A stretch of 64,000 bases of DNA from Luzula sylvatica. Lineage: Eukaryota > Streptophyta > Magnoliopsida > Poales > Juncaceae. The translations under genes were made by a program, and so were the position numbers. Positions 44,331 through 55,180 of this stretch are shown here, one piece after another (position 1 is the stretch's first letter; each line of letters opens with the position of its first letter). The DNA lies in the NCBI GenBank assembly GCA_946800325.1, contig OX326956.1, positions 12,069,167 through 12,133,166 on the forward strand, read 5' to 3'. The notes below the pieces were generated by a model that was not told the origin of the DNA, searched no databases, and worked only from the letters and a program-made list of their open reading frames with translations.

Positions 44331-46384
44331 ATATCGGGGAAGTAAAGTCCATTCACCGTCACAATCACATCTTCGACTACTCCCACCGGCTTCGTCGTAG
44401 ATCTATCGGCCAATTGAATTACCACTTGTGTATCGTCGAGAGGGCCGAGATCTAGGGTTTTGAAAACCGAGAAGGGCATTACATTAATGGATGCGCCCAA
44501 ATCGAGCATGCATTTGGGTAATTCATGTTGCCCGATTTTGCATGGAATGGCAAACATTCCCGGATCTTTGTGCTTTTGGGGAAGTCTCAAAATCGCCGAA
44601 ACACTCTCCCCCACACTTATCAACTCATCTCCTTTTATCTTTCTTTTATTCGTGCACAATGCCTTGAGGTATTTTGCCAAACGAGGCACTTCTTTGATTG
44701 CTTCGAGTAGAGGAATGTTTACCTCCACTTTCTTTAAGATGGCAAGCACGTCGTTGTTCGATTCGATTGGCTTTGGGAGACGACTTGGGAAAGGTGGCTT
44801 GACTTGAGTCGATTCGGTTTCTAGTTCTTGAGTTGGTAGTGTAGCGGCTTGAATCGGACTCTTCTTTGGTACCGGTACCTCGAGCTCCTTTTCTTCTTGA
44901 ACTTCCTTGTTCTTCGAACTTTCGCCCACTTCTTTACCGCTTCGGAGTGATATTGCATTCACATGCCTTTGCTCGGAAGGAGCCAATGATTGAGATTGGA
45001 GTCGAGATGTACCTTGGGATTCGATTACGTTTACTCGAGTGGCAATTTGATTGATTTGAGTCTCCAAGTTGCCCACATGGCGACTCGTGTTCGAAACCTC
45101 TTGCCTTACACTTGAGATCTCTTGCTTCAATTCTTGCTTACTTGTTTCCATGTTCTTATTGATACCTTGTAACATCTCCATTATCGTTTGCATGTCTTGA
45201 TTTGGTTCTTGTGTTTGGGTTGGTTTATGAATCGCTTGAGTCGCATTTGGGTGTTGGTACGTGGCTGGTTTGGCGACCACTTGTCGGTACGGATCGGGTT
45301 GAGCATTGTTGGGATTCGACCAACTAAAGTTAGGATGGTTGCGGAGATTCGGATTATACGAGTTCGAAGCGTCTAATTTCTTGTAAACGGCATTTGCATC
45401 TTCGATCACACTCGGGCACTCATCGGTGTGGTGGGTATTTGCGAGGCAAACCCCACATTTTTTTGTTTCCTCCTTGTCCAAAGCCTTCATGATGATCTCG
45501 AGCTTGTCGTTAAGCATGTCGACATTGAGGTCGCTACACGCATTAACTCGGTATTCGACATTCCGCCTTGATTGAGAATTGGTTGCCATCACTTCGAGTA
45601 GCTTCTTAATCTCTTCGAGATCTTTGTTCGCGATACTTCCCCCCGCGGATGCGTTGAGGAATTGGTTCTCCGAGTATCCTAGACCGTTAATGAATTGTTC
45701 GTAGAGGAATTGGACCTCGACATTGTGGCTTGGGCATTCTTCCTTCAAACGCATGAATCGATCGTAGTATTCGTGGAATGTTTCGTTCGGTTTTTGCGTT
45801 ATTGCCAAAAGTTCTCGCCTTATAGCCGCCAATCGAGAGGCCGAAAAGTACCTCTCCTTGAAGAGGTTTGCTACTTCGTTGAATGCGAGAGGGCCTCTAA
45901 GCGTGTAGAACCAATCTTTGGGTCCTTCACCTAATGAGTAAGGAAAAAGAAGAAGAAGAATATCACTAAAAGCTTCATAATTCGAATATATGTTTAGTTG
46001 AATCTTGAAATCCTTTAAGTGTTTATGAGGGTTTTCCGTGGCTTTCCCGTGAAAAATAGGCAATGAGCCTATAATGCTCGGATCCGCTTTGAAATTCGGT
46101 ATATTGGGCCTAATAAAATTATAATTATCCTCCACATTTCTAGGTGCTACTAATTCTCTCAAGGTTTTTGGCCTTGGAGCTCTTGTTTCATCACCCATAT
46201 TTGAATTTAAATGAGTAGAGAGAGAAGAAAAAGTTTGAGTTTGAAGTTGAGGTTCGTCTTGATCTTCTTGTGTAGGTTCCTTGCCCTTCTTAGAGCTCTT
46301 GTTCCTTCTCTCGATCTCCTTGACAAACGGAAGTAATTCTCCTTTTCGTGATCTTGTGTTGTGCATAAAGTTTTCTTCCTTCAC
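44306..46384 (-). CDS. Athila-like Ty3/gypsy gag-protease, truncated
   Basis: A 692-residue frame. The N-terminal half is a retrotransposon Gag core (FHGKATENPHKHLKDF, LLLFPYSLGEGPKDWFYTL, ERYFSASRLA). A single CCHC zinc knuckle follows (CGVCLANTHHTDEC), then the RNHPNFSWSN motif characteristic of Athila/Tat Gag proteins. A linker leads to a retropepsin-type aspartic protease (CMLDLGASINVMPFSVF, catalytic D in DLGAS). The family makes virus-like particles inside the cell and processes its polyprotein with this protease. Coding sense is lost near 44331, inside the protease domain just after GLYFPDI. Reverse transcriptase, RNase H and integrase are absent, so the element is defective. It lies between its primer binding site (46478-46493) and unrelated DNA. 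Confidence 0.9.
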   Translation of the reverse strand: MKEENFMHNTRSRKGELLPFVKEIERRNKSSKKGKEPTQEDQDEPQLQTQTFSSLSTHLNSNMGDETRAPRPKTLRELVAPRNVEDNYNFIRPNIPNFKADPSIIGSLPIFHGKATENPHKHLKDFKIQLNIYSNYEAFSDILLLLFPYSLGEGPKDWFYTLRGPLAFNEVANLFKERYFSASRLAAIRRELLAITQKPNETFHEYYDRFMRLKEECPSHNVEVQFLYEQFINGLGYSENQFLNASAGGSIANKDLEEIKKLLEVMATNSQSRRNVEYRVNACSDLNVDMLNDKLEIIMKALDKEETKKCGVCLANTHHTDECPSVIEDANAVYKKLDASNSYNPNLRNHPNFSWSNPNNAQPDPYRQVVAKPATYQHPNATQAIHKPTQTQEPNQDMQTIMEMLQGINKNMETSKQELKQEISSVRQEVSNTSRHVGNLETQINQIATRVNVIESQGTSRLQSQSLAPSEQRHVNAISLRSGKEVGESSKNKEVQEEKELEVPVPKKSPIQAATLPTQELETESTQVKPPFPSRLPKPIESNNDVLAILKKVEVNIPLLEAIKEVPRLAKYLKALCTNKRKIKGDELISVGESVSAILRLPQKHKDPGMFAIPCKIGQHELPKCMLDLGASINVMPFSVFKTLDLGPLDDTQVVIQLADRSTTKPVGVVEDVIVTVNGLYFPDILKNKKSL

Positions 46385-46477
46385 CTAGATTGTCACAAAA
46401 GAAACAAAGAAGTGAGTAATCAATGTCATGAACTTAAATCTCAAATTTAGATCTAAAATATTGACTTAAACACCGCT

Positions 46478-46493
46478 CCCCGGCAGCGGCGCC
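46478..46493 (-). other. Primer binding site of the Athila-like element (tRNA-Asp type)
   Basis: On the minus strand this reads TGGCGCCGCTGCCGGGG, the complement of the 3' end of plant tRNA-Asp with one mismatch. It lies 3 bp inside the LTR edge, which fixes the 5' LTR end at 46497. Confidence 0.8.
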
Positions 46494-46673
46494 ATTTGAT
46501 GAGCGGGTTTTTGGCGTGTATAATGTCGTTGTGTTAAAACCCTGAACAATCAACAAAATTTGTAATCTAAGTTTGTACAGTGGCAAATGAATAGATTCGT
46601 TCCACGGGGAGCAATTGCGTCAAAATTTGGATCAAAATGGATGAGAAATAACGAAGAAAATTCACAGAAGATA

Positions 46674-47003
46674 GTCCGTTACAACGGAAGTGGGTTCCGT
46701 TACAACGGACTTGAGTGAATTTTCTGTCGCTGAAATGAGATGAACGTCCGTTACAACGTAGAATAGTTCGTTACAACGGAACGAGGTAGTCCGTTATAAC
46801 GGATAGGAGTAGCGTTATAACGGATTGGTTGATCCGTTACAACGGACTCTTATGTCCGTTACAACGCACTAGTATGAGTGCTATTGAATGTTTTTTTCTT
46901 TCTGGTCCGTTACAACGGAAGTAAGGTGCGTTACAACGGAGTACCAACAGACTGAAAGTCAGGTACAAACCGAATGGTCCGTTACAACGCAAGTTACAAC
47001 GGA
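46674..47003. repeat. Twelve copies of a CCGTTACAACGG palindrome
   Basis: Copies start at about 46674, 46695, 46746, 46766, 46789, 46812, 46832, 46854, 46904, 46929, 46977 and 46990, at irregular 13-51 bp spacing. Most keep TCCGT-TACA-ACGGA; variants change one flank (ACGTA, ACGCA) or the loop (TATA). Each is a self-complementary 14-mer. Confidence 0.95.
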
Positions 47004-47569
47004 ATTTGTTCTGGAATTCGAAATTGCAATTTGAATTTAGGATTGAATTGAAGGATTGTTTTGAGATTAAACTAAGGGAGATTTAGACTAAATTCAAGGC
47101 AGTAATTAAAAGTAAGAGATCAAGTAAAGCACTAACAAAGATTTGATTCAAGTAACAAGAACTAAAGATTCGTTAAACCGAGAATTCTTTACACAACAAA
47201 ATCCAATCAAACAACAATTAATCAAGTAATTGAAAAGGAGTACACCTAGTTGAGAAAGCCTCGAAGTGAAGCTCCTTGTCTCCTTGTCTCGCACCGAAAG
47301 ATCCTTGCTTCTTGTCTCGAGAGTGATGGATTGTACCGAAAGGATGAAGCTCCCTTGTCTCGGATCGCAATCACTTCGAAGAAACGTGGATCGAGTCACG
47401 GCACTTCTTCTCGAATCCACCGTAGGGAATAGCTCCTTGTCACGGCCCGATCTTCGAAGGATGAGAAGGATTCGTCGAAGGGATGAGCTCCCTTGTCTCG
47501 ACTCGTCCTTGAGAGATTTTTCTTGATTGATCTTGAAGTATCTTGAAGGTTCTTGATTGTGCTTGGAAA

Positions 47570-47601
<32 letters not shown>

Positions 47602-47656
47602 TGAGTGTAAAAAAAAAGGTAAAAAGAACGTGTCTAACTCGTGGCCCTTGAGGTCA

Positions 47657-47666
47657 TATTTATAGC
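47657..47666 (-). promoter_or_regulatory. TATA box of the Athila-like LTR
   Basis: Minus-strand CTATAAATAT within the LTR, upstream (in element orientation) of the palindrome array. The array would therefore lie in transcribed leader sequence. Confidence 0.55.
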
Positions 47667-47960
47667 ACTCATGGAGTTTTCTTATTGGTCACGAGTTGGT
47701 GGAGAGGATTGGGGGTGAGGAGGTAATTTCCACCAAAGGTAGGTGGGTAGGATAAGGGCTAAGGATTGAGTGGTTTTCGTGTAGACTTTTGTGTAAGTTC
47801 CTATCATGATAATTGTTTGTCTCCCGTCTCATTCATGTACCGAATATGTCGGTGTAATATATCGTTTTCACTCCTCTTGACGTGTTGGAGACAACTACAC
47901 TCTCCAAATTCCCAGAAATTCCTTCTAATTCCTGTGATTAATCAATAAAACACACTTAGT

Positions 47961-48845
47961 GAAGAAATATTCATGTTATCTCAAATATGATTAATAAAGT
48001 ATATAGAATTGTTCTTCACAAGGGCTAAAATCCCTAAATTAAGCATGAAATGTGTGCCTTATTTGTCTCACATCATGTATTTAATGCAACATATACATTT
48101 AATATTAAAAGTATACAAAACATGTATATCAATGATACGTACAGATATGATTCTGCTATATCAGTCCTATATCGATCATATCGCTTATCGATCGTCGAAC
48201 GATCTGAAGTGATGTATGATATTTGCAACATTGGATAGAACAGAGAAGGAACAACTATGCATTACATTAAAATTGTTGGGGTCGCATTAATTTCGTTTAT
48301 TTAGAGCAAACAATCAGTAATTTGTGTACACACGTATTATACTCAAAGATTTTTTGATGGAATAAATGATATGAAATATCTATTAAAGACTCGCTAGTAT
48401 TAAAATTATATGGGCGTCCAATATGATTTTTAATAGGCTAATTGTTTTTTTCAAACCTTTGGACACATGTCAATTTTCTGAACGTTTAATTAAAACTTTA
48501 AACATAAGTATAATAATATAATAATATAATACATTTTTGATAAATAATATTGAATTTATTAACATATTGAAGTGTTCTGACAACTGCGTCTGAGTTCTTT
48601 TTTTCAATATTATTTGAATGTAGTCATCATTTTTGATAAATAATATTAAATAATATTATTTGTTTATGATATTTATAAAAATAAATTTGGAATAACACAT
48701 TATATAAAAATTATGAAAATCGAATTATATTTTTTTTGATGTAATCATCATGTGTTTGGACTTTAATGGGCTAATTATTTTTTCTGAACTTTTTTGGCAC
48801 TCGTCAGTTTTGTGAAAGTTTCATTAAACTTGAATATATATAATA
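47961..48845. other. AT-rich non-coding DNA
   Basis: No gene. A phrase around GGCTAATTGTTTTTTTC, with the next ~80 bp, recurs at about 48436 and 48768 as an imperfect direct repeat. Short frames 48009-48238 overlap in two phases and are not convincing. Confidence 0.4.
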
Positions 48846-49427
48846 TAGTACACTGTTGTACAAAATGGTGAAATACGGTGAAAAAACGGTGTTTCGGTGG
48901 AAAAACGTTCCGTTTTTACAAGACGGTTTGAAAAAACGATCAAACGTTTTTTTTACCGTGTTTGACCCTTTTTTTTGGGAAAAAAAGTTTTACGGTTCGA
49001 AAAACGGCCGTTTTTCACAACAAAAAATTTGGAATTTTGATTATTTACCGTTTTTCAGCCCATTGTTTTTCCAGCCCAATAAAATTACCATTTTTTTTAC
49101 TTACGGTTGTCCCGAATGATGTTAATGATTTTACTATTTAGTTTATGTTTGGATTTGAGTTTATATTTTGATGTTACGTTTTGTTGGACATTCGTTTTAA
49201 TGTTACGTTTATGTTAGACATTCGTTTTGATGTTATGTTTTATGTTGGATGTTGTTTATGTTATTTTTTTACTATTAAAAAAATTAAATTATTATATATT
49301 TTTTTGGTTTCATCTATAAATTTTAATTAAATTATTATATATTTCGGTGACCGTTTTTTCACCGTTTTTTCACCGTTTTACGGTCTCCGACCGTTCCTTA
49401 CCGTTTTCCGTATTTTACAACATTGGT
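48846..49427. mobile_element. TIR element rich in ACGGT/ACCGT, hAT-like ends
   Basis: The left end CACTGTTGTACAAAATGG and right end TTTTACAACATTG are imperfect inverses. The arms are filled with GGTGAAAAAACGG and CCGTTTTTTCACC. No clear TSD. The frame 48856-49119 is arm sequence. Confidence 0.6.
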
Positions 49428-49431
49428 AGCC

Positions 49432-50068
49432 GTTTGATCTACAAGATTTTGAAAGAATTTGAAGGATTCATGCATTGTCCCGATATGATGGAAGGATTTA
49501 GAAGGACATGTGATTCTCACATGTGTTGTTTGATGTGCTAGAATGATATGTAATGGAAAATGAAAATTATTGTTTGATGTGCAAGGAAATTGAAAAATAG
49601 TTTGAAAAAATTTATGTTGGTTTATACATATTAATTAATCATACTAATATGTCCATAAATTTATTTAATATTAACTAATCATAATTAGAACTTATTTATA
49701 TTTGAATTTATTAATTTATTGTACAAATGATTTATTTAGTATTTATTATCATTATGTTCCATACAAAAATAATACAATATTACTTAAATTTGAAATATAA
49801 ATTAATTATATATGATAATATTCATTATTCATTAATTAAATAATCAATACACATAATTTTTAAAGATGAAAAATTCTTGTCGTATGTTTTCTCATTATTT
49901 TTGGAAGACAATACTTGATGAAAAAGTGAGGAGAGAGACGCACTAACATGACTTCACATTCTCTCTTAGTCCCTTAAATTCCCTCACATCAAACACATAC
50001 ACCTACCACTTGTCATGGATTTACTTGTCATTTCTCTCTTAATCCTTCAAAATCTCTCAAATCAAACG
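49432..50068. mobile_element. TIR element with CCGTTTGAT ends
   Basis: It begins CCGTTTGATCTAC after TAG and ends ATCAAACGGGT before TAG, so a 3-bp TAG duplication is possible (Harbinger-like). The interior is AT-rich and non-coding. A second element with the same GCCGTTTGATGT start begins 15 bp further on (50083). Confidence 0.55.
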
Positions 50069-50082
50069 GGTTAGTATGGGGC

Positions 50083-51350
50083 CGTTTGATGTAAAAGACT
50101 TTGAAGGATTACGAAGGATTATTGTATTGTCTAGAGAAAGTGAAATGAGGGTTAAGTATTTGAAGGATATCATTTTCTTGCTTGTGTTGTTTGATGTGTT
50201 AGACTTAGATAATGGAAAGTGAAATTCATTGTTTGATGTGAAGGATAATTAAAAAGTAGTTATCAAGGATTTGAAATATACTGAATATATTTTATTTAAA
50301 AAATTAAAGATCAATCAATTTATTATTATCACATCTCGAAATCTATAGTGTTAATTAAATTGTAAATCATAAAATATATAATGATATACAAGAAAAAAAA
50401 TAGCATTATCATTCATTAAATACAATATAAATTAGGGGCAATTACATGTATATCCTTGCTTAACATCTCAATAGCAAATGTATCCCTTTAAATTTGTTTA
50501 TTATTTGACCCTCCTAAACTCATTTGATATCAAATTTATCCATCATAAACAGATTTTGTAACACTCTTAATTCTTGCTGTCCATAAAAAAAAAAAAAAAA
50601 AAATCTCCCAATCCGATCAAGAACTCTCTTAAAAATTGGAATGATCCCAAACAAGAAATCCATCTCCTTCCCGTATCTATCAAGCTCCATGCGCTACCAG
50701 AAAAAAGTACACGATACTCGGTTTTTTGTTAACAAAAAGATCTCTCGGTACCAATCAATCTCCTTGCGAAACCCTTTCATAGTCGTTGAAAGAAACCTGA
50801 AGCAAATTAGAATAAGTCAAAATCTCTGAGTTTCAAAACTGATTCGCAATTAATCCTAATTAAAACTGTAATTGACCTTGATACATTTGAAATTAATCAT
50901 AATTAATCATATTGAATCCCCAATTAAGCAAATTGACCCTAATACAACTAAAATTAACTATAATTCAACAAAATTAATCCTCAATTAACACTAATTAAGC
51001 TATAACTAACCTTAACATTACTGAAAATTAAAGTAATTGCAGCGCCGATTTGTAATAGATTTCAGCACAACATTCTCTGTCGAAATTAAAGCTAAAAACA
51101 AATAAAAATTATACTTAAAATCAGGGAATTGCTACATGAGTACCACAATGCTGATCTCAGTATCCATCAGAGAGAGAGAGAGACTCAGTATCCATCAGAG
51201 AGAGAGAGAGACTCAGTATCCATCAGAGAGAGAGAGAGAGAGAGAGAGAGACTCAGTATCCACAATTGCAGGGCCGATTTTATAATACTCTACTACTTGC
51301 AATTAATAGATCTCAGTATCCATCAGAGAGAGAGAGAGAGAGAGAGAGAG
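50083..51350. mobile_element. Left part of a GGGGCCGTTTGAT element split by the chromovirus-like insertion
   Basis: Starts GGGCCGTTTGATG; a matching inverse end (ATCAAACGGCCCC) lies at 57530-57542 beyond the LTR retrotransposon. TAT flanks both outer ends. Beyond ~14 bp the two ends are dissimilar, so pairing them is tentative. Contains GA-repeat runs at 51172-51250 and 51323-51350 around repeated CTCAGTATCCATCAG phrases. The frames 51129-51569 and 50641-50829 are not credible genes. Confidence 0.4.
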
Positions 51351-51352
51351 TG

Positions 51353-51855
51353 TGTCAGGGTATTCCAATTAACAATGCAATTTAATTCAATTAATTTAAA
51401 GAAAGATTACTATTTAGGGAAAAGAAAGAGATTTGGGCAGAAAGAGAAGAGAATAGAAAGAGACGAGAAAAGTTTGTTCAAGAGAATAAGAGAGTTCTAT
51501 TACAATACGACACCCAAAATATTACATCAACAGTTCTTAAATACCCTAACAATTTACTACAGTAAATAAATGAAATAACTGTTACTAAATGGGAGATGAA
51601 ATATCACAATGGAAGCTAGATCATTGGAGTCTTGTCTCCAATGCCAACAACAGGGACCCTCCAGTAACTTGGGTCTCCATTCGAGTTGTATAATTCTAAT
51701 TCATGGGCTCCTTCCTCTTGGGCCTTTAATTCTTGACCCAAGTCCTCTTATTTTTAAATGGTGCCTGGATCCGATAAGTCGAATCCGACCCGTTAACCCT
51801 TCCCTCCTTTCTAGGGTTCTAACGGTTGCCCCCAATTCAAGCTCAGTTCCTGACA
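51353..51855 (-). repeat. 3' LTR of the chromovirus-like element
   Basis: Ends TGTCAGGG...CCTGACA. The integrase frame runs into it and stops at 51701. No classical polypurine tract is seen at 51856-51875; the nearest purine-rich stretch on the minus strand is GAGAGG. Confidence 0.92.
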
Positions 51856-52918
51856 TTGCCAACCTCTCAAATTCATCCTTGTCCTCAAGGATCAAACTCG
51901 GAAATTTCCTCCTCATCTCTTCGTAATCGTCCCACGAATCGTCTAACTCTGACAGGTTGGACCATCGTACAAGAATTTGTACTGCTGGTTCATTCCCTTT
52001 TCGAACACACCTCCTGGCAATAATGGCGACTGGAGATACCTGTACCTTGCCCCCATTACTCATTGCCGGAAGCTGGATGGTTAATGGTTTGCCGTCACCT
52101 ATCTTTCTCTTCAGTTGGGAGACATGGAATACCGGGTGGATGGTAATGCCTTCTGGTAAGTTTAACCGGTATGCCATATTACCTATTCTCTCAATTACTT
52201 CAAATGGCCCAAAATACCCGGGACTCAGCTTATAATTCTTCCTCTGCACTACTGAATTTTGTTTATAGGGTTGTAATTTTAAATATACCCAATCACCCAC
52301 CTGAAATTTTCTCTCACTTCTCCTTAGATTAGCAAATTTTTCCATTCTCTTCTGAGCTTTGCTCAATTGTTCTTTCAATTTCATCTGAATACTTACTCTT
52401 TCCTTCATTAGATCTTCCACAGCAATGATATTGCTGTTAATGGGGTATATGGTTGGGATCTGGTGTGGCTTGTAACCATATAGGGCTTCAAAGGGGGTTA
52501 AATTGAGGGCTGAGTGGTAAGAAGAATTGTACCACCACTCAGCAAGGGGGAGCATAGCCACCCATTTCTTTGGCTCATTGAAAATCATACATCTCAAATA
52601 ACCTTCCAAACATTGATTCATTCTTTCAGTCTGTCCATCAGATTGAGGGTGATAAGATGTTGACATTTGCAATTTAACCCCTAGTATTTTAAATAATTCT
52701 CTCCAAAATTTACTAGTAAATATGGGATCCCTGTCTGAGATAATTGAAGTGGGTAAACCATGTAATTTATAAACTGTATTGAGAAATACCATAGCTACAT
52801 CGCTGGCCTTGTAGGGGTGTGATAATGGCATGAAATGACTGTATTTTGTGAACCTGTCAATTACTACCATTATGACCTCCTTTCCTTCCACCTTAGGTAA
52901 ACCCCCGATAAAATCCAT
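51701..52918 (-). CDS. Integrase core and C-terminal region (pol 3' part)
   Basis: The open part after the in-frame stop at 53039. It contains the integrase catalytic core: MDFIGGLPK (first Asp region), VVIDRFTKYSHF, SDRDPIFTSKFW (second Asp) and SYHPQSDGQTERMN (catalytic Glu). A C-terminal region with GPFEVIERIG and a terminal VRWSNLSELDDSWDDYEEM block resembles the chromodomain-like tail of chromovirus integrases. The enzyme inserts element DNA into the genome. The frame is the same as the upstream pol frame, and the first methionine here is not a true start. The last ~50 residues are encoded by the LTR. Confidence 0.9.
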   Translation of the reverse strand: MDFIGGLPKVEGKEVIMVVIDRFTKYSHFMPLSHPYKASDVAMVFLNTVYKLHGLPTSIISDRDPIFTSKFWRELFKILGVKLQMSTSYHPQSDGQTERMNQCLEGYLRCMIFNEPKKWVAMLPLAEWWYNSSYHSALNLTPFEALYGYKPHQIPTIYPINSNIIAVEDLMKERVSIQMKLKEQLSKAQKRMEKFANLRRSERKFQVGDWVYLKLQPYKQNSVVQRKNYKLSPGYFGPFEVIERIGNMAYRLNLPEGITIHPVFHVSQLKRKIGDGKPLTIQLPAMSNGGKVQVSPVAIIARRCVRKGNEPAVQILVRWSNLSELDDSWDDYEEMRRKFPSLILEDKDEFERLAMSGTELELGATVRTLERREGLTGRIRLIGSRHHLKIRGLGSRIKGPRGRSP

Positions 52919-53038
52919 CCCAATGATGTCCCATGGTCTAGTTGGGACTGGTAGGGGGTCTAAGAGACCAGGGGGTAAGATCTTTTCATGTTTATTGATC
53001 TGACAAGCATGACAAGATTTGACATGCTCCTCAATTGA

Positions 53039-55180
53039 TTATTTTAACCTAGGCCAATGAAAAATTTCCTTAATCCTCATATAAGTCCCTCTAATTCCTG
53101 AGTGGCCACCAGTGGCACTATCATGTAATTCTTCAATAATTTTTTTCCTCCATTCTCCATAATTTCCTACACACAGCTTATTTTTGTATCTTAGAATTCC
53201 TGACTGAAGGGTATAATTGGAATTAGGATTAGGGTTTCTATTTAACTCTTCAATTATCTTATTAATCCACTCATCATTTTCATAACTATTTTTTAACTCT
53301 TTAATCCACTCCGGTATGATGATACTAAGCGTATTAATTTCAGCTTGATCTCTCCTTGATAAAGCATCAGCTACTTTGTTCTCACTGCCCTTCTTGTATT
53401 CTATCACGTAGTCAAAACCCAGTAATTTACACAACCCCTTATGCTGTGTTGTATTTGTCAACCTTTGCTCTAGGAGAAATTTCAAACTAATGTGATCTGT
53501 TCTAATCACAAAAGTCTGACCCATCAAATAATGTTTCCACTTTTGCACAGCAGATATTACTGCTAATAATTCTTTTTCATAAGTGGAAAGGGATTGAGCC
53601 CTAATTCCTAGGCTTTTGCTGTAATATGCAATGGGTCTTTTTTCCTGCATCAAAACAGCACCAATTCCCTTATCTGAGGCATCTGTCTCCAAGGTAAAGG
53701 GTTTATTGAAATCAGGCATGGCCAATACTGGCACTCTAGTCATAGCTTCTTTGAGTTTCCTAAAAGCTTCCTCGGCTAATTCTGACCATACAAATGAATT
53801 CTTTTTTAGTAGGTCAGTGAGAGGTTTACTTATCCTTCCATAATCCCTTACAAATTTTCTGTAATATCCTGTTAACCCTAAGAATCCCCTCAATTCTTTG
53901 ATAGTTTTAGGAGTAGGCCAATCACTCATTGCTATGATTTTCTTAGGGTCAGTCCTCACCCCTACCTCTGAAATAAGGTGTCCCAAATATTCAATTTCCA
54001 ATAAACCAAATTCACACTTATTCCTCTTAGCTACCAGTCCATGATTCTTTAGGGTTTCTAGGGTTAGCTGTATATGTTCCATGTGTGAGTTCCAATCCTG
54101 ACTGTATATCAAAATATCATCAAAGAAAACTAAGATGAATTTTCTGAAAAAGGGTTTGAATACATCATTCATCAAGGATTGAAAAGTTGCTGGGGCATTT
54201 GTGAGTCCAAATGGCATAACCATATATTCATAATGGCCATTATGGGTTCTAAATGCTGCTTTTTCTATATCCTTGTCATTCATCTTAATTTGATGGTAGC
54301 CACTCATCAAATCAATTTTTGAAAAATATTTAGCCCCTTTCAGTTCATCCAATAAATCATCCACAATAGGTATTGGGAACTTATTTTTGACAGTCATTGA
54401 GTTCAACTTTCTATAATCAATGCATAATCTCCATGACCCATCTTTTTTCTTAACTAAAAGTGCTGGAGATGCATAGGGACTGGATGAAGGTCTAATTATG
54501 AAATCCTTCAATAACTCATCTATAATCTTTTCCAACTCAACCTTTTGGAAATAGGAATACCTATAGGGTCTTAGATTTACAGGTTTGGCATCTGGGAGTA
54601 AGGATATTTTGTGATCACAAACCCTGTCTGGGGGTAGTCCCTGAGGTTTTTCAAATATACCCTTATATTTACTCAAAATGACCTCCAAGTCTTGATGAGT
54701 TTCTTTCATTCTCACATTTTCCTCATCATGTTCCAGCAATAAAACCCTAGCTAGAATGATCTCACTTCCTTTTTTTAATTCCTGCTGTACATTCACTTCT
54801 CCTTCAATCATCCTGATGGTGCTCATTTCATCTTTGACTTGGAGTTTAATTATTTTATCTCCTTTTTGAAATGTGACCCATTTTTCCTCCCAGTCAATAG
54901 TCATCCTACCATTGCTGGTCAACCAATCCATGCCTAAAATTAGGTCGTACCCTTTTATTTTCAGAAGCCTTAAGTCCTGTTCAAACTTATGATCTTGAAT
55001 AGTATAACTCAATCCCACACAAATGCAATCACTCCTTAATTTATCTCCATTAGCAACCATAACAGACATGGGGGTACTTTTTGTAATTTTACAATTAACA
55101 CCTTCTAAAATGGATGGGTCAATAAATGAGTTTGTGGCCCCACTATCCAATAGGGCAATAATAGGCTTATTCCCCCACAA
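53039..55180 (-). CDS. Protease-reverse transcriptase-RNase H region of pol
   Basis: 713 codons. The retropepsin motif is ALLDSGATNSFI. Reverse transcriptase has SPYASPALLVKKKDGSWR, DYRKLN, GYHQIKM, MPFGLTNAPATFQ and the catalytic FFDDILIYS. RNase H starts TLETDASDKGIGAVL. The integrase zinc-finger HH half is HDSATGGHSGIRGTY. The frame is cut by a TAA at 53039-53041, between the HH and CC halves of that finger (SCHACQ follows in the same frame). The start is not genuine: pol is normally read from gag, and the two frames are offset by one base near 55175. Confidence 0.92.
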   Translation of the reverse strand: MWGNKPIIALLDSGATNSFIDPSILEGVNCKITKSTPMSVMVANGDKLRSDCICVGLSYTIQDHKFEQDLRLLKIKGYDLILGMDWLTSNGRMTIDWEEKWVTFQKGDKIIKLQVKDEMSTIRMIEGEVNVQQELKKGSEIILARVLLLEHDEENVRMKETHQDLEVILSKYKGIFEKPQGLPPDRVCDHKISLLPDAKPVNLRPYRYSYFQKVELEKIIDELLKDFIIRPSSSPYASPALLVKKKDGSWRLCIDYRKLNSMTVKNKFPIPIVDDLLDELKGAKYFSKIDLMSGYHQIKMNDKDIEKAAFRTHNGHYEYMVMPFGLTNAPATFQSLMNDVFKPFFRKFILVFFDDILIYSQDWNSHMEHIQLTLETLKNHGLVAKRNKCEFGLLEIEYLGHLISEVGVRTDPKKIIAMSDWPTPKTIKELRGFLGLTGYYRKFVRDYGRISKPLTDLLKKNSFVWSELAEEAFRKLKEAMTRVPVLAMPDFNKPFTLETDASDKGIGAVLMQEKRPIAYYSKSLGIRAQSLSTYEKELLAVISAVQKWKHYLMGQTFVIRTDHISLKFLLEQRLTNTTQHKGLCKLLGFDYVIEYKKGSENKVADALSRRDQAEINTLSIIIPEWIKELKNSYENDEWINKIIEELNRNPNPNSNYTLQSGILRYKNKLCVGNYGEWRKKIIEELHDSATGGHSGIRGTYMRIKEIFHWPRLK

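Larger units (their letters stand above)
46497..47960 (-). repeat. 5' LTR of the Athila-like element
   Basis: The left edge (LTR 3' end, ...CATCA) is set by the primer binding site. The right edge is not visible because no second LTR exists in the window; ~47960 is a guess from typical Athila LTR lengths and a TGTGTTTTATTGATT-like start on the minus strand. It contains the AACGG palindrome array, a block of repeated CTCCTTGTCTCG phrases (47255-47520), a (GA)n run (47571-47602) and a TATA box. Frames in it (47148-47526) are repeat-derived. Confidence 0.65.

Noticed and set aside
44460..44807. Plus-strand frames across 44.4-46.0 kb (44460-44807, 44866-45054, 45188-45376, 45695-45934)
   Set aside because: Antisense to the 692-codon Athila-like gag-protease frame, which carries clear domain motifs.
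46674..47003. Operator array of a bacterial type
   Set aside because: Lies in an Athila-like LTR next to a tRNA-Asp primer binding site; eukaryotic retroelement context. Kept as a finding with a plant interpretation.
47148..47526. Overlapping frames on both strands near 47.2-47.5 kb
   Set aside because: Created by repeated CTCCTTGTCTCG-type phrases inside the LTR.
51609..52235. Plus-strand frames over the LTR/integrase region
   Set aside because: Antisense of integrase and LTR; no motifs of their own.
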